From positions 3,607,327 through 3,671,326 of the forward strand of contig JAMKCF010000013.1 of assembly GCA_023634235.1 (NCBI GenBank): a stretch of 64,000 nucleotides of DNA, given 5' to 3'. The stretch comes from Pisaster brevispinus (Eukaryota; Echinodermata; Asteroidea; Forcipulatida; Asteriidae). Every line of letters begins with the position of its first letter. The first letter of the stretch is position 1. This document shows positions 1 through 12,100 of the stretch, one piece after another. Both the position numbers and the translations under genes were made by a program. The notes below the pieces were generated by a model. It was not told where the DNA came from. It saw only the letters and a list, made by a program, of their open reading frames with translations, and searched no databases.

Positions 1-102
1 TCAAATTCATGCGCGTTTGTTGTGGTGTGAGAGTGAGGAAGCGGAAAAAACCTCCATGGTAAATTTAAAACTCAAGTTTCCTTCCTTCACCTGTAATCCT
101 GC
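1..102 (+). other. 5' flank / 5' UTR of the TXNDC16-like gene
   Basis: Only 102 bases precede the first ATG, so the promoter lies mostly outside the window. No TATA box or other clear core element is seen. Confidence 0.4.
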
Positions 103-163
103 ATGCTGAGGATGAAGCGTTTGTACACCATTTGTTTGCTTCTCTTGTTCCATTCTGTCCAAG
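103..163 (+). CDS. TXNDC16: TXNDC16-like exon 1 (signal peptide)
   Basis: Encodes a short basic start followed by a hydrophobic stretch (LYTICLLLLFHSVQG), typical of a cleaved signal peptide. The donor is CAAG|gtatac, phase 1. There are two in-frame ATGs, at 103 and 112. The second has A at -3 and is the better initiation context, so the protein may start three residues later; either start leaves the signal peptide intact. Confidence 0.8.
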
Positions 164-3100
164 GTATACATAGCTTTGAATTATCAATTTCTTCGTACAT
201 TGCTAGTCGAAGAAGAACTTCGATCGGAATTTTGGTTAATCCAGTTTCCGATTCCGGACAACACAATAAGTACGCAGTATCAACAAACCAAATACTATAG
301 TTGACACCGACAAATGGTTTACACTGTAATAATTACCTCGAAAGTCAAAGTATCTTAAAGTCTGCATTCTTTGAAACAAGATCCCTAAATAAAAAATAAA
401 AAAAAGTAATGAAGTAATGACAGTAATGAACAAAGAAATAAAGATAATTTTTAAAAGTTGTTTTTTATAAACTGTTCAATTCAACCATACTCCATTGAAC
501 TGGCTGGTAATGGTATTGGTAACTGGGGCGCTGTACTCTTTTAAATTTTTGTTTTACATCTTCTGTCGTATATTGCCCTAGACAAGTTCTCAGAAATGAT
601 GTCAGTAAGTCTGGCCTCCTCATTGGGCTATCACACTACTGTACTGGTGCCCTGCCCTTGCTTCGTTGTCACGGTTGGTGTGTAGATCGGAGGTGGATGT
701 ATTGTAAATCAACGACTTTTTAAAACTAAAAGCACAGTGGTCGATTACAGGCGCTGCAGGGAGTATGCACGTTCAATCAATCATAAACAAACGTTTTGTA
801 ATTTATATTAGACCATTCTTTCAAACAACCACTGAATGTGCGCACTTGGCTTGGTGCAGCACCTGTGTAACCAGTGTGCTTTCGGAGTTTAAAGGAGTCC
901 TTGATATACATCCACTACCTAATGCATAATGCATCAGCGGCAAACCGGCCAAGTGATATAACTAAGCATCTACACACCGCGACGACCTGATGGCAGGGAA
1001 CCAGTGATCGAGAGGGTTGATGTGTGTAAGACTGAAAGTTTTCTTCTCATTGATCTACAGCCAGTGATGGAGATACTATTAGTATTACTCAAGATGGTGA
1101 AGGAAACCACACTGAGCCTTCACACCAGATGGTCTTACCTATCTTCAACGAAGCCATCTTAAGCTATTATGTAAGGCAGTCCATTCATCATCCAGTTTGT
1201 GTACTCTTTACGAAACAAGGTAAACTTCTCAGAAGTTTTATTTTAAAGGGAATCCTATAAGAGTGGGACGAGTTCTTAAATGTTCGTTTACGATCGGCAG
1301 GGTCGTGGCCGTGTGATAAAGGACCAAGCCCAAGGCGAGGTCCTGTATCGCACGGCCACGACAACGGTCCAGCCACAATGGAACGGTCCATGTGCATGTG
1401 CTGGAATACTAAATCCAATCCTATCAGAACGTTCCTACCATTCTGACCTTCAGAGACGCTCCCCTACTTCCATTGAGTCAAAGAGATTATTAAATATGCA
1501 GGTTGTGTCCCATCCTCGTTCCCAGGGGTGATCGATCTCGCCGCGCCATTTTTTTCCCAGCATGCCTTGCTCGATCATAACCCCTGGAATTGGTTCATTA
1601 AAATGTGCTAGAATCTAGCACATTTTAATTAGGCCTGAGCCGATCCATTCTATGCACGCGCTCAAGTATGGTAACGCGCAAAAGAGGCATCAAGTCAATG
1701 AGCAACTGGTCCTCTGTCATTCTTCTTTGATTTTGTGATATGTCTAACTGTATGCAGTTCAGGGTGACCGTGTAAAAACATGATTCATTTGAAATGGAAT
1801 CGCGTCAAAATACTTGCATTTTTACACGCGCGTACTAAGCGTCCTACAAGCGCCTTACATGCGCTCGAAAGTTTTTAACAAGCGTGCGTGCAAAGTAGTC
1901 ACCCGTGGGAGCCAATCAGGGTTGTTTCTCAGTACATCCCTACCAGGGGTTAGTGACGAGAGGTATCGATACGGCGCGCTGCCCATGGTAGCGAGGCTGG
2001 TTGTGTCCCCAATTGACACTTTTCCAATATTGTTTCCCATGTAAACATCTCTAAAATTCTCAAGCAAAACTACATTTCCGGTTTATGTTATGTTCCTAGA
2101 CACATTTCACTGACACAACTTGAGTTACAAATTCAACAATATTAGCCCCTGTCTGGGCGTATTCTGGGCCCAATTTCATAGAGCTGCTAAGCACAAAAAT
2201 TTGCTTAGCATGAAATTTCTTCCTTGATAAAAACAGGATTACCAACCAAATTTCCACGTGATTTTCAGGATAAGCAAACAACAGCTGACTACCAGTAACA
2301 AGCAATATGCAACACATGGAAATTTGGTTGGTAATCTTGTTTTTATCAAGGAAGAAATTTCATGCTAAGCAAGTTTTTGTGCTTAGCAGCTCTATGAAAT
2401 TGGGCCCTGATCATTTGAACAGAAATGAATGGTCTCTGACGGGTCAATTGTTAATAATGAAACCAAGGATGCCTCAAAAGCAAACTTCATCGCTGTTACT
2501 CGAAACCCTCTAGAAGGAATTCTGCGTCTAAGTCAGACTGAGAATCTGTAGTTTTTCTCTCCTTCATGCAGGATCTGCCTCACAGCTAGAAGCACGACTA
2601 CAGGGGCTTTGGAAAAGAGCAATCACCCAAAGCAATGATAAGTATGTGTATAGATCATGGAGGCTTGGTACATTCCTCAACCAATCAAAGGTAAATGTTA
2701 GTTTTTAAAAGATAAACTTTTATTTTGTTAAGGTAGGGTCATAGATTGGTAACTGGTCCCAATGGTAATTATCACCATAAAAACTTAGGCCTACTTAGTG
2801 AGAAGCACTGCAGCTGTCAATAATATAAACTATTTTTAGTAGTATGGTTTGGATAACTTTTAACACCCAAAAAACATTTGATTCGTGCATGAATCGTTTC
2901 TCAGATTTCTGAGGGTTGGTGGCTGTTCATGAATGTTGCGGCCAGAGACTTGAGGTAACAGCAGGAAGTGGTTATCTGATTGCAGCTTACTACCTACATC
3001 TCTAAACCTTATGGAATGTGGCCTTAAAACTTCTGAGGCATGTTTTAGTTTTTGGAGTTTGTGTTTGATTGCAAGTTTGCCGCAAACAAGGCTAAATGCC

Positions 3101-6100
3101 ACTCTTGGTAAGGAGCTACAAGAAGAAAACATTGTGAAAGATGAAAATAAGATGGAGTAAAACATGCACCAGGCAAAGCGTTCCGAAGAGATGTAGTACA
3201 TGTACATGGGAAAAAAGCTGTTCTACATCTCAGTAAAGCAAGAGTGTATGGTGAGAACAAGCACAAAGCCTGGTTTCACGCTTTAACACCCTAGTAGGAG
3301 AAACCAGGTCGGACGCCCTGGTGACACAATTATCATGAAAATATCTGTAGAAAAGATAGAGGCTGGCTACAGACCCAAGGTGGGAAAGAGGTTGTAACAT
3401 TGATTCAAACCTTCACCAACAAGATTAAGAATACGCTAACTGCACCCTATCTAATAAAGATAAATTACAGGCAGAAGCTCCGGCCCAAATGTACTCCATT
3501 AGGGGCTGTATAGTTGTCTTATACAGGTAGAGAGTAGCAACAGGTGGTAAGAACTTCCAAGATCACACACTAACACACCGGTCCACACGCCAGTTCAGAC
3601 AGGCGCTCTAGAGTCGCGCCGAACCAAATAGATTAGGAGCGACTCTAGGTCGACCCAAGTAAATGTTGGTTTCAGACAGGCGAACTTAACATAAACATTA
3701 CATTGGGTTCGGCTCATGACAAGATCGACGTCTGAAACCAAGCAGCTCCAGAGTTGTTGCGAACGACTGCAACAGTCGATCTTTTGACTTCCAGCGCATC
3801 CAGTCGCTCCCAACTGTTTCAGACATTGAACTTTTCATTGGTTCGGTGCGACTCTAGACATGCTAGAGCACCTGTCTGAACCGGGTGTTAGATCACACAC
3901 ATTGCTGTCAATCCTCCACCATGTTAAACCCCACTGTTTGAATTTGAACTTGTCCATTTCTTAGACTACAAGAGGATTCAACACTCCAGACAGTCTTCCC
4001 TGTTTACAATGCTTCATTGGGACTGCCGTTCCTGCAACTTATAACGGGCCAGGAAAACCAAAGGATCTTCATCAGTGGTTGGTGAAACTGGTAAGTCAGG
4101 GTCCACCACTGCATTGATAATGCTGGCAAACATTACTGCCTCTGGTATACTTACACCGTTGAAATCGGGACAAACATATGATGGGAGAGTATTGATTTTG
4201 TTATCAAATTTGTTGTTTCTGATGTGCTCACTTTTCTTTCAATCGAGATGACGTTGTATTTGCTTTGCATTTGCTTTCGCTTTTAGTAAAATTGTTAATT
4301 GATACCAAAAAACATCTCACAATTGCTTTTCAAATAACAATCTTGCAAGTACTGTCAATTACCTAGTTACTACGTTGACTGTGTTTTCAGGTGGCCAAAC
4401 TCAAGACCAAAGTGCCAGAGTTTAGCCAAGCAGCACTGGAGAACCTGCAGGCAGAGCTAGTTCTTATTGCCCTTGTAGACACAAAGAGCCACTTTGATGT
4501 GGAGTTACAGGTCACTCAGGTAAATTGGGAAGATGGTAGTAGCTTGTTTTCTTCTTGCTCGCTTTGAATCACACCAGATATTTTCTGTGCTTTTGGCTAG
4601 GTCTCAGTAAGGAACTTGGAATTTTTTAGACTTTTTTGTGTGAACATTTTGGCTTAATCAGTTGTGTGAGTCAGGAGAAAAATAGTACAAAACCATGCCC
4701 TCTTTTCAGCATGCAAACGCATTGTCTTTAATTTTGTACTTAACAACCGAAATCAGGGTTTTTTTTTCAAGGTTTTTAAATACAGTTTTCTCAAATACAA
4801 CTTCATTTCAGAGAGAAACATTTCACAGAAAATATGGTTCTAGTATAAACATCATAGTCAGTAAGCTTTCAGACTAGAATTAAACAATTTCTTATCCTTA
4901 CCAACCCTGTATAATAGCTTTAATGTCTTACTTCTCCACCACTGAGCTGGTACTAAATTTTACAAGTTTGTTTTTTCCCCTATTATCTGTAAATGTGTTC
5001 AGATAAAAAAACAGTTCACGGGTAGAGTTGGTGTGTTGATGGTTCACCCAGGGTCTAAGGAGTCTGCCAAGTTGATGAAAGACTACGAGGTTGTTAAACT
5101 TCCGGCCTTCATCATCATGGAGGACAAGGGTATGTCTCCCAATTCTGCAATTTTCATGCCGAGAAATCATGTTGAAAGGAACGAGCCAAAGTACAGAAAA
5201 CAATTCAGTTTGTCATAAAATTTATTAGAAGTAAACCACAAGGGAAACTGACTTTGTAAATAATTTTGGGTTGAACAAAGTAAAATTGACTGGAGCTGGA
5301 CTTGAGCCTGCAACCTCCGGATTAACTTGCCGGTGCTCAACCAACTGAGCTATCTAGCCCTTATGTTGGCAGTCTCCCTTTTCGTCAGTACTTTTGTTAA
5401 AAATATATGCTTTATTTAAGCACTATTTTGTTCTTCAGCGTATAGGGTATTTTAAAAAGTCAGTTAATATTTAAAAAAATCAAATTTGGGCTGGAAAAAA
5501 CATTACAAGTTTAAACAATGTTAATTCTGAATGCCCCCCTTAGACCTTTTTAGCTATTGGTTTGTGTGAAGTGGACCTGATATATACACAAATTTAGTGA
5601 CACTACAAAATGTTACAGCGCATAACAAAACTATGTAATTGAATAGCCGTATTGTATATTATTTTGACTTGTATTTATAGTATATATAGTAATTAATTTT
5701 ATTTTGATATTTTTCAGAAAAGAATGATGGGACAAAGTTCCATACATTTGAAGGGACCGAGTCTGCCATAGAAGACTTGAAAATGTTCCTGAGTGTCAGG
5801 CTGTCGTCCATATCAATCCTAACCATGGAAAATTTTGAAAGTGACATCATCAGGCCAAAGGTCAAGAGGTCGCCGACCTTGGTGTGCTTCCATGCCCCTT
5901 GGGGTCGCGACACAAGGTCGTATCTGGATGCCTTTAAGAGGTCAGCTGCTGAGTTTCTCCTGGAAGACGGCTCAGGGTTAGGGTTTGCTTTGGTTGATAT
6001 CCATCGTCATGCCGAAGGTACGTGAAAAGTTTCACTGTGATAACTCATTTCATATATTAATTCTGGTTTTAAAGCCAAGGACTCTCAGAAAAGTGAACTT

Positions 6101-9100
6101 AATCACTATACTAGCCAAGAACCCCACGGAGAGAAGACAAGGAAGGAAGTTTCAGTTTTAGATGTGGGAGGAAAACCCAAAAGAATTATTCCAGGGAAAA
6201 CCCTGGCAATCAGGCAGGGACTGAAAGCCCAATCCACACAGTGCCCCTGGCATGATTGGAACCGGGGTCCTAGAACTGGAACGCAAGGAAAGATACCTCT
6301 ACCCCAACCCGCCCAGACCACTCAATAAGATATGATACAGCGCTACTTTCCTTGCATTCCTTGCCTTCCACACTTAACCTGTCTAAGACCCCGATTCGAA
6401 TCATGCCGGGGGCACTATGTGGAATGGGTTTTCAGTCCCTGCCTGATTAAGTGGGTGGAATAATTCTCTGGGGTTTTCCCTCCCACATCTAAAACTGAAA
6501 CTTCCTTCCCATTTGGGTTCTTGGCTAGTGTAGCGACCATTGGTGTAGGTAGATCTGTTTTGGAAACTATAACTTTCTCAAACCTATAAAATTTGCTACT
6601 CAAAATTAAAATCAATATGTTCGGGTCGAACCAGCCAAGAATCAGACCAATTATTTTAAATAATAATACTGCAGAACATGGTTACTCTTTGGATTTTTAG
6701 TCTTACATGTAAAACACTAGTGGAAGAAATATCCAGAGGGCAGCATCATGTTGAAAGTCAACTGTGTATTCGCACTTGTTGACTGTTTTTCTCTTTTTTG
6801 TGTACAGTGGTGACACGCTGGGTTGATGCTACATATGCAAAGAGTGTTCCTTTCTCTGTGCTTTTTTGGTGGAAGGAAGTTGATGTTAAAGGTCAGTTTG
6901 TGTCTTTTTTCTTTTCGTTTTTGCCAATTAGTGAAACTTTTTATAACCACGCAACATGTCACAATGCAGTGAGGGCGTTTGTCCTATCGCGCCTGGATTA
7001 TTGCAATTCTCTGTTAAGTGGACTCAGCCAGAAAGACCTCGGTCGACTCCAACGCTTACAAAACAAGGCAGCCGGACTTGTGTTTGCCCTTCCTGCTCCC
7101 ACTCATACCACTCCGCTAATACACGATCTCCACTGGCTTCCTGTACAAAAACGTATCACCTTCAAAATTGTTCTACTTGTCTTCAAGTCACTCGTCCACC
7201 AGACTCCAGGCTATATTGCTGACTGTTTGGAACGCCACGTCCCAACTCGCACTACCCGTTCATCATCTGCCATATCATTCATCCGCCTAATAACTAAAAA
7301 GCATGCTGGGGAAATGTCCTTTTTCTTCATCGGCTCCAAAGCTCTGGAATGATCTGCCACAACCTCTCAGGAACTCCATCTCCATTTCTCAGTTCAGAAA
7401 GAACTTAGAAACGTACCTCTTCAACCATTAAGTTTCTTCTTTCTCGTATGCGCTTTGTATCCTTGGGAAAAGGCTCTTAAGCAAATTCCTCGTTATTATT
7501 ATTATTATTAAAAGACAAAGTACAGGCATGACAGGTTTGGAAATTATCATTTCTAAATTTAAAAAAAATTGTTTCTTTGAGCTTAAAGACCCATCTGTTT
7601 ACATAGCACCATGTAACGTTTTACAAGGTGCTGTGGGGCAATCTGCAGCCAGCCATACCAGTAAACACCGGGCCGTACCCCTTCGTTTAACAATCAAGTG
7701 TACCGGGTTTTTTTACGTTCTTTTTACATTTCTTCTTGTGCACAGCACACAAGACCTACGTCCCATCCGAAGGACAAAGCAATAATGGTTGAGTGTCTTG
7801 CTCAGGGACACAAGTGCCATGACCGGGACCCGAACCCACACTCTGTTGACCAGAAACACCAGAGCTTGATTTTAGTGTGCTTGACCGCCCAGCCACGATA
7901 CCCCATGATGAACTTTGTAAATTGTATACAACTTGCTCGACGGAAAGCTTGGTTGTGCAGTACCCATTATGTCCCCGTGTGCAGGGGGTTCAGTAAGGGG
8001 AGGGGTGTTTGTTTAACTGTGGTTTTAATTTTGAAATGACCAAAAGAACTCTTTTGGTTATTTTTTCCCCTCAAAACTTGTTTTCACAAAAATACAAACT
8101 TATGCCATTCATTTTGTTTAAACTTTAGTTTTGCTAGGAGATAACAGTACTGTACTTCTCATTTTGTTACTTTGATTGTTCCAGGTTTAGTTCTACAACA
8201 AAAGGTGTTTTCAAACACCACCCCAACTCCCTGGGCTGTGGCTTCTTTCCTTGAGCAAACTGATGTTGCAATTTACAATGCTGAGGGGGAGGAGCTTCAG
8301 TACTCGCCATGGGCTGGAAAAGATAGTGATGATCTGGTAAGGAAGTTTAAAACAGTATACTTTAATGCCAATTGCCACTACGTGTACACATACAACTATA
8401 CAATTGACTCTCGTCATAACAAGATCACGAGTCACAAGATGAAGATCACATGTTTGTCGCGGTGACAGTCTAATAACACTCGGCTCTCGGCGATTGAAGA
8501 CTGCTCTTGCGAGACCACTGGTCTCGCTGGAGGCTCCCTATAGACCATAGTCACAAGAGCAGTAGTCTCACGGGGGGCCAGCAGTCTCGTGTGAACAACG
8601 CCAGTGTTGCGAGATTCGCGGAGAGAGTTGGAATGCTATCATCGCGACAAACATTTAACGACTTGTCCACAAGTTTAGCCAAAAGACCTCTTAATAACAG
8701 AAACATTGTTGTAAGAGGACAGCAAAACAAAGAAACGCAAAGCTGAAATGAGATTCGGGACTTCAGAATGTACTCTTTAAAAGCAGAACCTCTTTACAAG
8801 TGCTTTTTATAACAAGGGTTGACTGTAAATGGATATATCAGTAAAAGCTTCAAAATTAAAATGCCAATAACTTTTGTTAATGACTAGTTTTTGTACCAAA
8901 TTGCCAGGATAGAAGGCAGTTTTACGGAGACTTGAATACTTTTATTAGGAATGACTTATGAAATAAAGCAGCAGGTTTAATTACTAACTTTTTTAAGGTG
9001 GTGCAAATTTTCCACAAACCATGCAAGAAACACAGAGGCAAGCCCCTTCTCTTTACAGGGATGAGATATTTCAGACCTTTATCTGTGTCTGTTGAACAAA

Positions 9101-12100
9101 AATAGCTGTAGTATTCTTCCAATTTTTTATGCGTTTTGTTTTTGGTTATTTTTATTTATTTATTTATTTATTTATTTTTTTAAATTTTTTTTGGGGGGGG
9201 CTGTGACCATTTTGAGCGCATAGAGTGGACCAACCAAAAAACTAATTTAAATATCCAATATTTGGATAATTTAAAGTCATACTTGCAGGGGTTATGATCG
9301 AGCAAGGCATCCTGGGAATGGCTCGGCCAAATTGTACAACACTGGGGACAAGGTTGGCCTCCACCGTGCTATTTAACTTCCAAATGAATTGTTCTTTTCA
9401 TTTCAGATTTCCTATGGCTTTACGACTTACACTCCACAGTCGTGCACCACAAGCGCCAATAGTTCTCTAGGAATATCGGATATAGACACGGATGTAGATC
9501 TCTGTAGTCCAGGTAGTTTGCATAGGATTAAAAGTACCAACGTCAAGTCAAGAAAACCTCTGAAGGGAAACACCTCTTGGATTAAAAAGGTATCTGCAGA
9601 ACTTTTTTATTTTTTTCAAAAACGCAATATAGGTTTGGTGATGGTTTTGAACCTGCTTCTTAGTTAGGATGTCTTGACTGTACACTGAAACCTCTGAATC
9701 CCTATAAAGAGACCAGCATCTCAAACACTCTTCAGTCTCCTGACGATGACTAAGAGCAGGCTAGTCAAAAAGTTGAGACCAATTATTAAGAACTCACTCC
9801 ATGGCAGTGAAGTTATAATAATAATAATAATAATAATAACGGACATTTATATTGCGCAATACCTATATGAATATACTCTACTGCGCATTCTAACATTATT
9901 ACCCCTGGTCACTGGGCCATATATTTCATTCCTTAAACCATCTCAGCTTCCTGGGGAGTATACAGCCGGTGCTGCGAGTTTACCGCGCTCCAAGCTAATC
10001 ATTCACATTAACCATCTCTGCCCTCACAGGTACCCAGTTTACCCCTGGGTGATGAGAAGCAGTTATGGTTAAGTGTCTTGCTCAAGGACACAAGTGTCAC
10101 GACCGGGACCCACATCCCAATGACTTAACCACCATAACTTGAGTCCGATGCTCTTACCCACTCGGCCACAACACACCAAGTTAACAAGACGTCCCCTCGA
10201 TCCACTAAGCAAAAGTAGTCGTCCCAGCCGATTATGCTCACCAGAATAAGGTTACCATCCAAATTACCAAGTCACATGTTTTATCTGTGACTGGTATCCT
10301 GCTCAATTTTGATTTACAGCCGAAAATTGTTGAGCAATATTTTCAGATTAAAGCAGCTCTAGAAAAACTGAACCCTGAACTTGGAGAAGACTTGCCATTC
10401 TGTCCCAGGATTTGAAGTACTGTGAAAATGAGACTTTGAAATGGTCCACTTGATCAACCCTGCCATCCAAAATAGGAATTGTGCTGGCTTCCGCACTGTC
10501 TCCTGCCTGTAGAAAAAACAAACATCAGAAGTTTCACAAAAATAAAGTTGTTTACTTCCTTTGTTTGTTGTTTTGTTTAGAGCTCCAGTGCAGCCTCAGC
10601 AGAGCCCAAGATTGCCGGAGTTGACAAAGTAACCGATTCAACATGGTCAAGCATCATCGAGCGTTCTGAGGTAGAACGAGCTCCTCTGCGTCCCAACGTT
10701 CCCTGGAGGCAAGATGTCACTTCGACAACGTTGGTGGTTTTCGTCCAGAACGACTGCAGCAACTGCCGCAGAAAGATGGGCATGTTTGGCACACTGGCAA
10801 AGTCTGTCAGGATGATTGGTAGGTTAAAGCTTGCATGTCATAATTAGCGAAAGGTTACTGCCAAGAGTTTCCATCTGTTCAAAGGTAAAAATGGTTTCAA
10901 AGACATTTTTTTTTCCGTTTTAACTACTAGATGGCGGATCAATGTACATCATGAACTGTACGTCGGATCCCATAACCTGTTCTGAACTACGCGTCATTGG
11001 CTTCCCCACCTTGATAGCCTTCAGAGGGTTAGGCGAGATAGGCAGTGAGCACTGCGTGACACCAGGCCAGGCTACTCAGCTGATCCGTATGGACTACCAT
11101 GGAGTTCTGGAGGTAAAGTTAGTCTGGTGCCCTACCTACTTGTATATCCATGTTAGCTTAATCTGTATAAACAGGCTCTGGGTATACTATTCAATAGATT
11201 TCATTGGTTGAGTAGGCACTGGGAAAACTGTGACGTGCACTGCAGTCTCACATGCCCAGCTTTTTGCTGACCGTAAAGATCTTAGTTTGTTGAAAGACTT
11301 AGATTATTGTCTTCAGAGTGATAGCTAGAAAAGATTAGTTTCATGCATTTATTAAGCAAACCAGCAATGTCACGCAGGGCTCAGATTTGAGAGGGAAACC
11401 CACAGTACCACTTGTAGCTCAAATATTTTACTGGACTATAAAATATATTTGTTTTAAAGACTAGAATCAAAATTAGAAAAAAAACCTGTCTATTTTTAAA
11501 AAGCTAGTATTTTTATGTAACCCTTTCCTTACCATAGACGACTTTAGTCGACTGCACTCATACCCCCTCTTCCTTACCATTGGCGACTTTAGTCGACCAA
11601 GCTTGCACACAAAAAAGCACTCAAGCCTAAGCACAAAGGCCATTTGTAATAAAGTTCTTCCTTATTGAATTCCCTTTCATGTAACCTAAAACTCATTGAG
11701 ATTGGTCCAATAAATGTCAAAGTTCTTGGTCTTTCTTTCCTCATTGCAATCTGTAATCTCAAACACTTTTTTTCCTAGTTTTGTCCTTGTTCACCCTCCA
11801 TACCCAAGCTTACCATCATTGGAAAGAGAGAGATCGGATCTTTTCAATGGTGGTAAAATAAAATAAGGTTGCTATTATGCAATCTCTTCAAATTGGAATA
11901 GGAAGATCCGAAATGCCAAACACCTACGGAGCGCCATATGGTTGTGTACAAAAAAGTGTTTGAGATTACAGATTGCAATGAGGAAAGAAAGACCAAGAAC
12001 TTTGACATTTATTGGACCAATCTCAATGAGTTTTAGGTTACATGAAAGGGAATTCAATAAGGAAGAACTTTTTTATTACTTATTTTGCTGTAAAACAATA

